A DNA stretch of 55,354 nt from Nodosilinea sp. FACHB-141 (GCF_014696135.1 NZ_JACJPP010000027.1:1-55354); one strand, 5' to 3'; positions 26,833 to 36,409 are shown, counted from the stretch's first letter. Made by a program: numbers and translations. Notes: generated by a model from the letters alone, not told the origin.

Positions 26833-27619
26833 GACAAAACAGGCGCACTATTGCGCCGCCGATCTGCATCAGCTATCCTGTAGGGGATTGAATTTAGACA
26901 AACGAATCCCGTCACGTCCCCGTGGCGCGTTTTCGAGCGGGGCAAGGCGATAGTTACTTTCTTGGCGGGAAGGCTATCGTTTTTGCTCTTTAAAGGGTTC
27001 GCGTGAACACGTTCACATAAAAATCACCTCCTGGTTGTGGGGCTAATTTATCTAATCTGCTTGGGGATGGAACGCCTGTTAGTTTCTTTCCCCAAGTAAC
27101 TGCTGCTGCTCCAGCCAGGCCTCTCGCTCCGTTCTGAGGCCTGGTTGTGCTAGGGCGCGTCAATCGCTGCCAATAAGGTCCGTCTGTAGTCGCCGGGTCA
27201 GGAGAGCATTGCGATCGCTCTCGGAACACTGGGCACAGCCGTAATTCTCCTCAATCTACTACCAGATTCCTATTACCTAAATATCACTTAACAAACAGCT
27301 TGCTTGTATCTATAGTTATGTATTATCGGCAACGCCGCGAGAACAGTCAAGAAAAAATTCCAATATGACTGGTTTGTTGATACTGACACTAAAAATATCT
27401 CAATTAGGCGTGAGGATTTTTGCCAAAGTTATCACATATCCCCATAAATGCATGTGCTTAAGAGCATTCACAAGGTAAGGCTAACGGAATCATATGAAAT
27501 GAATACAGAAAAATGAGCCGGTACAACACCGTTTAAAGAGGAAATTGCTGTAGATATATCTACAGGTCATAGTGAATATGTCAACTATTGAAAATAGGTC
27601 ATTTGGCAGCTTTGCAAGC
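26833..27619. other. AT-rich gap with palindromes, possible origin region
   Basis: These 787 bases between the CyRepA1-like start and the CopG-like stop contain no convincing gene. They hold GTGAAC-AC-GTTCAC (27003-27016), a perfect 18-bp palindrome CTGTAGATATATCTACAG (27548-27565) and an AT-rich stretch (about 27245-27600). Position beside a replication gene and composition fit an origin, but no DnaA boxes or iteron array were identified. Confidence 0.4.
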
Positions 27620-27796
27620 TTATTTGAGGTAGCCGTTTTCTCTAGCCGCATCCCTCAGGATTAGCTCACAGAGGTTAGAAACCGTACGACTCTCCTGGGC
27701 AGCCCATGCCTCTAAAGCCGCCTTGAGTTCTTCATCCATGACCACAGAGACCTTGGGCTTTTTTGTCGGCACAGTTGTCAGCAACGCGTCTCTCAT
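27620..27796 (-). CDS. CopG-like ribbon-helix-helix protein, 58 residues
   Basis: A short reverse-strand gene starting at ATG 27796 with AAGGAAA upstream. The product contains KKPKVSVVMDEELKAALEAW and then SRTVSNLCELILRDAA, an excellent strand-helix-helix RHH pattern in 58 residues. This is the usual size of plasmid copy-control and ParD/Arc-like repressors. It lies between the CyRepA1-like gene and the large integrase, with a 15-bp hairpin 24 bases upstream that could be its operator. Copy-number control of the CyRepA1 replicon is plausible. Confidence 0.75.
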   Translation of the reverse strand: MRDALLTTVPTKKPKVSVVMDEELKAALEAWAAQESRTVSNLCELILRDAARENGYLK

Positions 27797-27819
27797 AGGT
27801 TATTTCCTTGTACAAACAG

Positions 27820-27856
27820 TTACCCCAGGTTCGCAACTGTGGCGAACCTGGGGTAA
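27820..27856. repeat. Perfect 15-bp inverted repeat between CopG-like and integrase genes
   Basis: TTACCCCAGGTTCGC (27820-27834) is exactly complementary to GCGAACCTGGGGTAA (27842-27856) around a seven-base loop. No T-tract follows on either strand, so it is not a standard terminator. An operator for the RHH protein, a nicking or origin hairpin, or a recombination site are candidates. Confidence 0.6.
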
Positions 27857-27932
27857 GTTTGTTGAACCTTTATGGTCTCAGGAAGCTACTTGTCAGCAGC
27901 TAGATTAGGGTCTTCCCATCGACAGCAAAGCA

Positions 27933-29927
27933 TCAAGCTGCCGAATGATCCTGCTGTCGGCGCTTTTGCTCCTGCCGCAGCTGCTGACTGAGGGCCTTAA
28001 TCTGAGCCTCGGATAAATCCCTCAGCCGTAGCTGTCCATCCGCCGTCAGTGGTAGCTCAGCGGCATCCTGAGCACTGAACACTTGTTTGAAGAGCTGCTG
28101 ATTAAACGCCGAGATCGGGGCGATTTTATCTTGCAGATCCTGCTCATCGTACTGGCGGCTTTGCATTGCTCGGCTGTGATGCATCGCCCGCGCCGCTGCC
28201 TCTAGCTCCGCCTCTGAAGCCCTCGATCTTTTCAGATAGGTGACATACATCTTGCGCAGCGACTGAGGCACCACCGGCACCCCCACATGCCGATAGAATA
28301 GGTACTTCACCCAAGACGTCAAATTTTGGTGGGTGATCGGTTCACCGGGTGTGGCCCCCATCGTCGTCTTCACCTTGACGAACAACTGATTATGAGCGGG
28401 GTTAAATAACGGACGATAGGTGTCAATCCAGGTCTGCAAGAGACCATAGAACGTCTGCCCCCGGGCCAGCTGCATATTGTCAATCGGCGTCAGGTACTTC
28501 CCATAGATCTCACCCGTCTTGTAATCCTTGGGCCCAAGGTAGAGGTGCCACTGAGCCAACTCAGGGCGAGCCATATTTTCAATTGGCACCAACACCCCAT
28601 CCTCAATCGATCCCTGCATCAGCGTGCGGCCCATTTCTAGCTCACAGATGGTGCGATTCCTCTCGGGTGCCATCACCGAAAGTATACAGAGCACCAACAC
28701 CAGCTGTAGGTCGCAGGCGATCGCCGTCGGCTCTCGAAGCTTACGCTGACGGTGGGGCTTGCCATTACGCTGACTCACCGAGTAGTAAAACCGCTCTTCG
28801 TACTTGGCCTGTTGGGCGTCAAGCACATCGAGCACCGTTTCCCAAGAGACGCTGCGTTCCTTGTAGGCGATTTCTGGCGGCTTACTCTTGCGCAACTTGT
28901 TGGCTACCGAGAGCTTCTGCCGCAGTCGCCGTACCACTGGAATATCCGTGTACCCCGACTTAGAGGCCGTGTTCTCCGTCTCCTGTCGATAAAAATACTT
29001 CGCCACAATAATCAGCGCCTGTAGAGTCGCCACCTGACTATCTGGCGCATCCCTGTAGAACACAAAGTAGTCATCCCACACCCGCTCCGCCACCCGCGCC
29101 TGCTGCTCGGCCAACTCCTTGCGTTGCTCCCGCCGCATCAGCAACTTTTGCCAAGCCTCCTCTTCATTCATTCCCTCCGCCTGAATGGACTCCAGCGAAA
29201 CATTGAGCGGGGTGTAGGGCACCAACCCTGTGAGGGATAAGTCCTCCAGCGGTACCAGACCGTAGCGATGCTGCCAACCCAGCAGGCGCATGAGAAATGA
29301 GACATTGCTGTTGATGGTGGCAGGTCGATGATTGAGGGACTGCACCTCGAACTGCTTTATAGCATCGATTTGCACTCTCAGCCTGTCATTGACCTCATCG
29401 GGCTTAAGGCCAAAATCGGGGCGTCGCACTCGCTTAGTGAGCCCCAGGTTTTTGAGCGGCTGTTTTCCCCTCTCCTTGGCAATGTTGAAAGAGTGACGAT
29501 AGACCTGAGCCGCTGGCTGAGAGACCTCATCACCTGAAGGGACCTGCCCCGCATCGAGCCACCCCTGGTCTTGAGCCCAGGCGATGAACTTAGACAGCTG
29601 ATAGCGATTGGCCTTTTGAATTTTGGAATCAATGTCCTTGGCCTCAAAGTGAGTGCTCTGGGCCTTTAGCGCTTGGTTGAGCTGGTCAAGGGGCAGGGTG
29701 TCGAGGAAGCGCTGGGCCGCTTCGACTTCGGAAGGAGTAATGCGGTCTCCCTGACGACTTGGGCCACCCCAACCCGGCACGGTGTAGCCGATGACAGCCG
29801 TGCGTGCCAGGGAGACCGTATTGCGCGGACTGGCTCCAGTAGCGCACTGGCCACTGAGCATCACACTGTAGGCGCGAAATGCAGCGCCGACAGTCTTGAT
29901 TTGACGGGAGTAATATACATCTTCCAT
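27933..29927 (-). CDS. Large divergent tyrosine recombinase (integrase-like)
   Basis: A 664-residue protein. The C-terminal half carries a degenerate tyrosine-recombinase active site: an arginine in APERNRTICELEMG (about 430), the second-arginine box in PQSLRKMYVTYL, and HHSRAMQSRQYDE providing His and the candidate nucleophile Tyr. The first half, with a SAM-like helical region (for example NSNVSFLMRLLGW), would bind the core site. It is much longer than ordinary integrases. The C-terminal tail is Gln/Arg-rich (QQLRQEQKRRQQ). It is divergent from the double-RHH gene, with iteron-like repeats between them. Confidence 0.65.
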   Translation of the reverse strand: MEDVYYSRQIKTVGAAFRAYSVMLSGQCATGASPRNTVSLARTAVIGYTVPGWGGPSRQGDRITPSEVEAAQRFLDTLPLDQLNQALKAQSTHFEAKDIDSKIQKANRYQLSKFIAWAQDQGWLDAGQVPSGDEVSQPAAQVYRHSFNIAKERGKQPLKNLGLTKRVRRPDFGLKPDEVNDRLRVQIDAIKQFEVQSLNHRPATINSNVSFLMRLLGWQHRYGLVPLEDLSLTGLVPYTPLNVSLESIQAEGMNEEEAWQKLLMRREQRKELAEQQARVAERVWDDYFVFYRDAPDSQVATLQALIIVAKYFYRQETENTASKSGYTDIPVVRRLRQKLSVANKLRKSKPPEIAYKERSVSWETVLDVLDAQQAKYEERFYYSVSQRNGKPHRQRKLREPTAIACDLQLVLVLCILSVMAPERNRTICELEMGRTLMQGSIEDGVLVPIENMARPELAQWHLYLGPKDYKTGEIYGKYLTPIDNMQLARGQTFYGLLQTWIDTYRPLFNPAHNQLFVKVKTTMGATPGEPITHQNLTSWVKYLFYRHVGVPVVPQSLRKMYVTYLKRSRASEAELEAAARAMHHSRAMQSRQYDEQDLQDKIAPISAFNQQLFKQVFSAQDAAELPLTADGQLRLRDLSEAQIKALSQQLRQEQKRRQQDHSAA

Positions 29928-29954
29928 GCGTCAATCCTTCTTTTTTAGCTAATG

Positions 29955-30466
29955 TGCATAGATGCGCACAAGCTAATTGATTAGCTTGGCTTATGTCAGG
30001 CGTACCCTTGATTTACCAGGACATAATACCCTAAACATAACTCATTTTGCATGCCTTCATTGTAGGACAAATAGAGTGCGCATAAGCTAAGTAATTGAAG
30101 AATAACGAGTTTTGTAAAAAACATTAATTCCATTATTTTTTAATAGAAAACGCAATATTCTAAAAACTTCTAAATAACCGTTAAAGTCTTTTGTGACAGC
30201 GCCTTAAGTCATATTAATCTCAAATTTGAATCTTCATATTGAATTATTTTTGCTTGCTGTACTCAAACTACGCCCTGAGAAAAATATTTGAGAATGGGTT
30301 AAACGGTATTACAAGCGGTGCGAAGCTGAATATTACCTCTGAGGCTTCTAGAAGTGCGCATAAGCTAAGTTTATGAATAGCGCAGATCACAGGCATGTCA
30401 ATGCTTTCAGGACATTAATGTGATGGAAAACGTGTATTTTGCTTGCGCGATCTTTAGCTTGTGCGC
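29955..30466. repeat. Iteron-like TGCGCA(T/C)AAGCTAA repeats
   Basis: The 565-base gap between divergent genes (29928-30492) carries TGCGCACAAGCTAA (29963-29976), TGCGCATAAGCTAA (30077-30090), TGCGCATAAGCTAA (30355-30368), and TTAGCTTGTGCGC in reverse (30454-30466). Degenerate relatives lie near 29948 and 30319. The last copy lies close to the start of the double-RHH gene. The surrounding sequence is AT-rich. This is the arrangement of iteron origins or of an autoregulated operator array. Confidence 0.75.
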
Positions 30467-30492
30467 TGTTTAGAATTGAGGAGGTATTATTG

Positions 30493-31008
30493 ATGAAAGG
30501 TATTGGGGACGGTGTCATGGTGCATTCTCAAACAGGCTCGCCCTCACCGCAGGACCAGGCGGGTCGCCGGGTACGGAAGCCGAGCAGGAAGGGGGCCAAG
30601 GTGCCCTTGAATCTAACGCTCACACCTCGGGCTTATTTCTATCTCCAAGTCATGGCCGGCCGACTCAAGATGTCGATGTCGGGGATAGTTGAAGAGTTTG
30701 TCGCCGTGAAGATGGAGCGGGGCCTCTCGTTAGCTCCGTTGGGGCGGGGCAACCGGCGGGCGGGGCAAAAGGCGATGCGGGGTCAGCCGATTTACCACGG
30801 TGAGCGGAAGAGGCCGGTTAACCTGCTGGTTACACCTGCCACCAAGCGATATCTAAAGCGGTTAGCACAGTTGGCGGCAGACCCTGCGGTTAGGCCTTCC
30901 ATGTCAGATGTGGTAGAGCGGCACCTGACGGCGGTTGCAGAGCTGTGGGAGGACCGCTTTCCGTATCCGGGCGATTTCGCATCAGCAAGCGACCCAGACC
31001 TGGTCTGA
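30493..31008 (+). CDS. Double ribbon-helix-helix DNA-binding protein
   Basis: A 171-residue protein starting MKGIGDGVMVHSQ; the upstream in-frame region was rejected because AGGAGGT lies just before this ATG. Two RHH-like units are visible: VPLNLTLTPRAYFYLQVMAG with MSMSGIVEEFV, and RPVNLLVTPATKRYLKRLA with PSMSDVVERHL. The linker is basic. After the TGA at 31006 the same frame continues for 30 codons (RLGRSRKVEALQARFEKLEE) to a second TGA at 31099, resembling a lost coiled-coil tail. It probably binds the iteron-like repeats upstream. Partition, replication or repression are all possible. Confidence 0.72.
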   Translation: MKGIGDGVMVHSQTGSPSPQDQAGRRVRKPSRKGAKVPLNLTLTPRAYFYLQVMAGRLKMSMSGIVEEFVAVKMERGLSLAPLGRGNRRAGQKAMRGQPIYHGERKRPVNLLVTPATKRYLKRLAQLAADPAVRPSMSDVVERHLTAVAELWEDRFPYPGDFASASDPDLV

Positions 31009-31101
31009 AGACTTGGGCGATCTCGAAAAGTTGAGGCCTTGCAAGCACGCTTTGAAAAGCTGGAAGAGGGGCTATGCCACGTCAAACCTAATGCCGATTG
31101 A

Positions 31102-31666
31102 GATTTGCAGGCGCTGGGTTCGATCGCAGCTAGTGCCGTTCTGATTTTTGTAGCTACCTTCCCCATCCAAAGGCTGCTATCAGTATCGGCTCTGGCGGGC
31201 TAGGGGCATCTGGTGTGCCACGCTCATCACCAAGTCCTATGGGGCTGAAGCCTGCGGGAACTAATGGCCAAGCTTGACTGCTGAGATCGCTTACTTTACG
31301 GGCTCCAGAATCCCTGAAGCATTGAGCCTTGATGTAGCCGATATCAGCTCCCATCGCAGTCATAACCAGGCAGGGCAAAGCTTTGTGGTTCTGAATACAG
31401 AATTCGCGGAGAGGTATCCGTAACCTTGTTTCAGGATTTCAAAGGACCTGTTTCCGGGCTTTTATTATCCCTAAGAGGCTGAAATTCACCATACTGTGGC
31501 GATTTTTAAGTCTGCACTCGGACTCCTCTATGGTCGGAGGGTCTGAATTTGGGGTGAAATTTTTCACAGTTTAATTACCCTCGGGTCTACGCAATGGAAG
31601 GTCATTTTGCGTGGACTTCCATTGCGGCAAATTTCTGTCGTTCCCAAGAGATTAGTAGGTAAAAGG
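31102..31666. other. Intergenic region without a convincing gene
   Basis: No plausible coding frame, terminator or repeat of the families described here was recognised in these 565 bases. The acetamidase-like gene begins at their end with AGGTAAAAGG as ribosome-binding site. Confidence 0.4.
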
Positions 31667-32890
31667 ATGCTTGAGTTACGACGAAAACTTTGGCGACGAA
31701 AGCCAGGATTTGGCTTGAAGCAGGTGATGCTAGCCGCGATGGGAGCACTGCTGTTGGTCGGCACCTGGGGGGTGCGATCGCAGGCTCAAGGGCCGGTGCC
31801 AAGTTCCAGCGGCGGTTCTGCCTACGTGCTGCTAGCCACTCCTGAAACGACCCACTTAGGGTTCTTTAGCGCCGAGTTGCCCCCGGTACTGCGGGTGCAA
31901 TCAGGCGATTCAGTCACCTTTTCCACCTTTCCCAACGTCGGTGAAGAAGCGCGTCCGGGCCGTTCGATCGAAGAGTTGGTAGCGTCGGCCAATGCTCTAG
32001 CCAAAGAGCGCAACCTGATCGGCCCCCACTCCTTAACCGGGCCGGTCTATGTAGAGGGTGCAGAGCCGGGCGATGTCTTAGAAATCAAAGTCAAAGAAGT
32101 GGTGCCGTCGATCTATGCCGGGCAAATTGTCTTCCCCGGCGAAAGCGGGTTGGGGCTGCTGCCGGGCGAATTTCCCACCGGCACCATTAGCCACCTCTAT
32201 GTGGATATCGCCAACGAAACCACCCAGTTTGCTAGTAACGTGACCCTGCCGGTTAAACCCTTCATGGGCATCATGGGGGTAGCGCCGCCAAAGGATTTTG
32301 AGTCCACCGATACCGAAGCCGGTGGGGCCTGGACGGCTCGGCCCGAGCGCATTGACGACTATGGCGGCATTCGTCGGGTATCGAGTGTGCCCCCTGATCT
32401 GTGGGGCGGCAATATGGATAACAAAGAGCTGACGGCGGGTAGTTCGCTGTTTGTGCCGGTGTTCAATTCGGGGGCGCTATTTTCCACGGGTGATGGCCAC
32501 GTCAACCAAGCCAACGGCGAGGTCGGGCTAACGGCCTCTGAAACCGCTATGCGCAGCGTGACCGTTGAATTTGTGGTCCACAAAGATATGGATCTGATTC
32601 GCCCGATTGTAGAGACGCCAACTCACTTTATGACCATGGGCTTTGACCCCGATGTGGACAAGGCGATGAAAACCGCCACCCGTGACATGCTTGACTTGCT
32701 GACCAAAACCACCGGCCTGAGCCGCTTGCAGGCCTATTCCCTAGCCAGTCTGGCCATGGACTTGAACATTACCCAGGTAGTCGACATCAATCGCGGTGTC
32801 CATGCGCTGGTGCCCAAGTCGATTTTCACGGCCTATACCCCTGTGGCTGATCTCAAGGGCCAGATTCAAACCGATCGGCCTGCGCTCTAG
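31667..32890 (+). CDS. Secreted acetamidase/formamidase-family protein
   Basis: A 407-residue protein starting MLELRRKLWRRKPGFG. It has a signal peptide: a basic start, a hydrophobic core VMLAAMGALLLVGTWG and a cleavage region near RSQAQG. The family core includes LRVQSGDSVTF, LTGPVYVEGAEPGDVLEIKVKEV and SGLGLLPGEF, all typical of FmdA/AmdA proteins that hydrolyse formamide or short amides. The signal peptide puts it in the periplasm or outside. The alternative upstream in-frame start at 31607 lacks a ribosome-binding site. A TPR gene follows after 191 bases. The substrate here is unknown. Confidence 0.85.
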   Translation: MLELRRKLWRRKPGFGLKQVMLAAMGALLLVGTWGVRSQAQGPVPSSSGGSAYVLLATPETTHLGFFSAELPPVLRVQSGDSVTFSTFPNVGEEARPGRSIEELVASANALAKERNLIGPHSLTGPVYVEGAEPGDVLEIKVKEVVPSIYAGQIVFPGESGLGLLPGEFPTGTISHLYVDIANETTQFASNVTLPVKPFMGIMGVAPPKDFESTDTEAGGAWTARPERIDDYGGIRRVSSVPPDLWGGNMDNKELTAGSSLFVPVFNSGALFSTGDGHVNQANGEVGLTASETAMRSVTVEFVVHKDMDLIRPIVETPTHFMTMGFDPDVDKAMKTATRDMLDLLTKTTGLSRLQAYSLASLAMDLNITQVVDINRGVHALVPKSIFTAYTPVADLKGQIQTDRPAL

Positions 32891-33081
32891 CTGGCTGCCG
32901 TTGACTGCCGGACTCAGCTGGGCTCTGCTCCCTTGACGGTGGGAGCAGAGGTCCTTCGCGCCTGGGTCGCATGGTTTGGCCCCGGGGCCGTTGGGTTCAG
33001 ATTTTAAAGGGCGCACTGGTTTCGCCTTGAAGTACTTGCCGGCCTTGATTAAGGCCCTGACTAACACTGAGGAGATATTGT

Positions 33082-33882
33082 ATGAAGGCTTCTTTTCCCT
33101 ACGCGACGCCCGCGACGACTGGTCTATTTCCCAATCTGCGATCGCCCTTTCTGGCGGTGACGGTTGGTCTAACTGGGGTGCTACTGGCGATCGCCCTGTG
33201 GCTTTCGCCGCTCTCTCTACCGCTGCCCGATCTGACATTTCTCTCTGGGGCCACCGCCCCTGCTCTGCCTGTCGCCTATACCCAGGGAATGCAGTTGCGG
33301 CAAACTGGCGATCTGATTGGAGCGCGCCAAAAGCTACAGCAGGCGGCGATCGCCGATCCGATGGCCGTACCCGTGCTCTACCAATTGGGCCGGGCAGAGT
33401 TTCAGCTAGGCAACCTTGAGGCGGCGATCGCTGCCTACCGGGCGGCCTTGGCCCAAGACGCCGACCACGCCCCCTCGGCCTACGAACTGGGCAGCATGCT
33501 GGTCACCCTGGGCCAGATCGATGACGGCATTGCGCTGTTGCAGCAGTCAGTGGCGATCGCACCCACGGTGCTGGGCTACTACGATTTGGGCATTTCCCTG
33601 GGTCGCAGTGGTGATCGCAGAGGGGAAATTAACAGCCTCCAGCAGGCGATTGCCCTTCAGCCCGACCACGCTGACTCACACCTCAACCTGGGGTTGTCCT
33701 ACGCCTACTTGGGCGACATCGCCGCCGCCAAACGGCATCTCACCCAGGCTCGCAACCTCTACCAGGCCCAAATCGAGGCTCTGGAACATGCGCACTTGGG
33801 CCGCAACAGCCTGGATGCCCAAATCCTCGATCAAATGATGGCGACCCTCGATCGCTGCGGTGTTGACTGCTGGCGATCGTGA
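33082..33882 (+). CDS. Membrane-anchored TPR protein
   Basis: A 266-residue protein with GAGGAG upstream of the start. An N-terminal hydrophobic anchor (FLAVTVGLTGVLLAIALWL, about 23-41) is followed by four to five TPR units from about residue 66. Examples are AYTQGMQLRQTGDLIGARQKL, PVLYQLGRAEFQLGNLEAAI, SAYELGSMLVTLGQIDDGI and SHLNLGLSYAYLGDIAAAKR. TPR solenoids mediate protein interactions. The C-terminus contains two cysteines (RCGVDCWRS). It follows the secreted acetamidase-like gene in the same orientation and may be expressed with it. Confidence 0.8.
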   Translation: MKASFPYATPATTGLFPNLRSPFLAVTVGLTGVLLAIALWLSPLSLPLPDLTFLSGATAPALPVAYTQGMQLRQTGDLIGARQKLQQAAIADPMAVPVLYQLGRAEFQLGNLEAAIAAYRAALAQDADHAPSAYELGSMLVTLGQIDDGIALLQQSVAIAPTVLGYYDLGISLGRSGDRRGEINSLQQAIALQPDHADSHLNLGLSYAYLGDIAAAKRHLTQARNLYQAQIEALEHAHLGRNSLDAQILDQMMATLDRCGVDCWRS

Positions 33883-35197
33883 CATTAGGGTTGGGCTTTA
33901 GGCGTAGAACATCAGCATAAGGTCTAACCCATTCACCACTGACAACCGATATCCTATTCCTCATGGCAGCAGCGCGATCCCTACGTGGCCATCCCAATGG
34001 CACCTCGTTACCCGTCCCAGGCTGAGTCTAAAAGATAGTCGAGAGGCTGAGTAAAAATGCTCGTGTGCCAGTAAGCCAAAATTCTGGCTTAAATTGGGAC
34101 TAAAGTCTTTTGTGCCAGTTGCCAAACTCAACGAGTTTGCATTGAGCAGAAATCGCTGAACTGCCCATTTTGTCGTTGATGGGTTGCGGCGCGGGACAAC
34201 TAGCCTGGGCCTCTGCTTGGTTCAATTGGGGATTATTTCCGAGCGCTGGAGTTAAACTTGCCCAACTCGGCACTGTGCTGAATTAGGTACCGCTAGCTAG
34301 CCCCTTCCTGATAGGTGGCATCGAGCAGCTGGTTCGGCACTTGCTACTGATGGTAGTAGAGAAAGATCAGAGTTTCTTTGATGGTGCGAGTTAGCCTCTC
34401 AGATCTGCCGCTCGATATCACGCTCTTCGATGTGGTACGGAACGTCGTCCCTCAGCAATCAAGGGTAGACGAGCGCTCGACGAAGCTGATGTCACCTCGA
34501 TCGGAGCTTCATCCGGCTCTCAAGCCACGCACTATTGCCTAACGCTTCGGTTGGAGATGGACCAATCACAGCTTTTGGAACCGGTCCAGGAGCAAGAGGT
34601 AATCCCGCTACCAGACCTAGGCGATTCGCCCTTCCGCGTTAATTATGAACTGAATCATGTTCCTTTCCAAGTCGACGCTTCACGAACGGTGGGGGTGCTG
34701 GCGCTTGCCGCGGTTGAGGGTCAGCTGATGAAGGTGGAGTTGCGGACAATACAAAAGGCACGGTGGCGCATACAGCTAGCATCGAGAGGATTCCTTGCAA
34801 GAGCCCGTCGAACCCGGCGTCACGGGCCTTCAACTAGGCGCTCATGTGCTGAGGGTGGGGCATGCGGACGCGCAATCAAGCCTAAACGTTACTCCACTCG
34901 ACGTTTAGATGCTGCCGTCATTCGTATAGATTGGGATTGCGGTGATGCCTTGCCAATTGCTGTAAGGCTCAGCATGAAATTACAGGTTCGGAGTAAGCGG
35001 TGATATTGCTGGTCCAACAAGGTGCGCCAGCCAACCATCCACTCCTCCGCTTTGCTCCGGCGCGGCTGGCGGTTAAACTGGGACGTTAGACTGCTTTAAT
35101 CCCTAATCAGGACGGTTTAGAAGCATCATTTGTTGATCTCAGTATAAGTTAGCGTAAGGTTATTCACAAATCGTCAAAGTTTTAAATGGACAGGTAG
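33883..35197. other. Degraded, gene-poor stretch with palindromic repeat copy f
   Basis: In 1315 bases no gene was convincing. A reverse-complement core of the dispersed repeat lies at 34182-34203, where GGTTGCGGCGCGGGACAACT begins. Small inverted repeats TAAGCCA/TGGCTTA occur near 34070. The open frame 34551-35003 has an Arg-rich composition typical of non-coding translation. The stretch may be mobile-element scar tissue. Confidence 0.45.
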
Positions 35198-35779
35198 ATG
35201 TACGAACCGTTTTATACATTTATTCTGAAGATCTTTCCTGAATTTGGTATTGATCCCACTCTCCTGGATCCTTTTCTGAAAGATGTTGAGGTGAAGAAGG
35301 GTGATTTTTTATTTCAGCAAGGGGATATCTGCAATTTTATTGGGTTTACTTTGAAAGGTTGCGTTAGAGTCTTCCTTATCAAAGACGAAAAAGAACGTAC
35401 TTTGTCTTTTCATGCTGAAAACCAAAGCTTTGGCGATTTCAGAAGTTTTCTAAATCAAGAGCCTTCCGAATTCTCGTGTGAGGTAATTGAGCGTTCTAGA
35501 ATTATCCTGTTTGATCACCGTGCTATGCAGCTTATTGAGAAGCTTCCAGACGGACAGAAGTTTTTGAGGCTCCACGCTGAAGCATTTGCATCTAAGATGC
35601 GCGATAAACTAACTTCCCTTTATATGGATACTCCTGAAGAGCGTTACTGTAAACTCCTGGACAATGAACCTGAAATTATTGATCGAGTTTCTAATTATCA
35701 TTTAGCATCATATCTTGGCATTCAGCCAGAATCCCTCAGTCGTTTGAAGCGGCGCATTTACCAAAGAAGAGTTTCTTAA
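35198..35779 (+). CDS. Crp/Fnr-family transcriptional regulator
   Basis: A 193-residue protein. Residues 15-115 form a cyclic-nucleotide-binding-type beta-roll (VKKGDFLFQQGDICNFIGFT, then GCVRVFLI and FGDFRSFL). A C-terminal helix-turn-helix follows in VSNYHLASYLGIQPESLSRLKRR (about 164-186). The motif PEERYCKLL and the HTH ending are most like Crp/Fnr regulators of Bacteroidetes. The gene is visibly more AT-rich than its neighbours, fitting horizontal gain. No ligand-binding specificity can be read. Confidence 0.8.
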   Translation: MYEPFYTFILKIFPEFGIDPTLLDPFLKDVEVKKGDFLFQQGDICNFIGFTLKGCVRVFLIKDEKERTLSFHAENQSFGDFRSFLNQEPSEFSCEVIERSRIILFDHRAMQLIEKLPDGQKFLRLHAEAFASKMRDKLTSLYMDTPEERYCKLLDNEPEIIDRVSNYHLASYLGIQPESLSRLKRRIYQRRVS

Positions 35780-35897
35780 CCCAAGTCAATGACTAAGTAG
35801 TAGAGCTAAAGATAGCTTGTCAGTAGGGAAGAACCACAATCCCATCGAGATTCGTGAAAGTTCATCTCCTACTGCTCTTTAGGTATTGGATAGTAAA

Positions 35898-36317
35898 ATG
35901 AAGCTACAAGTCTTTTTCTCGCTACTAATTTTGCCTGCTCTATCGTTTTTTAGTTCTGTTACTCCTGCTCATGCTGGAATATGGGATCGAATTCAAGATA
36001 CTGTTGAGGATGTTGTCGATCCTGGTGGAAATATCAGAGATGCGGTTGAAGCCGTTCAAGACTCGGTAACGTATACCTTTAGAGTTCAAAATGACTCTGG
36101 GAGAGAAATGCAATTTAGCATTGGACTAGAATCCTACAGTTTATCTCCAGGGTACTACATGGATATAGTAAGTTACGGTTCTAATGACTTTAAGATGTAC
36201 AATGCTCCTGATGTAGAAGGATACGAGAATTCTTATGTCTCGTATGATCTTGATAATAACGGAAGCTACAGCATCATAGAAGAAGTGGGAGGTTTTTACG
36301 AGCTGTACAGTGAGTGA
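35898..36317 (+). CDS. Small secreted protein of unknown function
   Basis: A 139-residue protein whose ATG at 35898 starts a clear signal peptide: MKLQVFFSLLILPALSFFSS with a cleavage region near AHAG. The mature part begins GIWDRIQDTVEDVVDPGGN and continues with Asp/Tyr-rich beta-type segments (VTYTFRVQNDSGREMQFSI). No family is recognised. Like the Crp/Fnr gene 118 bases upstream it is AT-rich, so the two may have arrived together and be functionally linked. Confidence 0.65.
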   Translation: MKLQVFFSLLILPALSFFSSVTPAHAGIWDRIQDTVEDVVDPGGNIRDAVEAVQDSVTYTFRVQNDSGREMQFSIGLESYSLSPGYYMDIVSYGSNDFKMYNAPDVEGYENSYVSYDLDNNGSYSIIEEVGGFYELYSE

Positions 36318-36409
36318 ATCTTTTGGTTTACTAGAAGTGCGATTGCCGACCTTGTAAGAGGGCGTCCGAAAAGCGGTTTGCTGTACTTTGATGACCTGCT
36401 GATTCCCCC

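Noticed and set aside
34290..34480. Possible transposase remnant on the reverse strand
   Set aside because: A short piece (TIKETLIFLYYHQ) is suggestive, but stops interrupt it and no insertion-sequence ends could be paired.
34551..35003. Open frame of 150 codons
   Set aside because: Composition is Arg-rich and irregular, with no ribosome-binding site or recognisable motif, in a degraded stretch.
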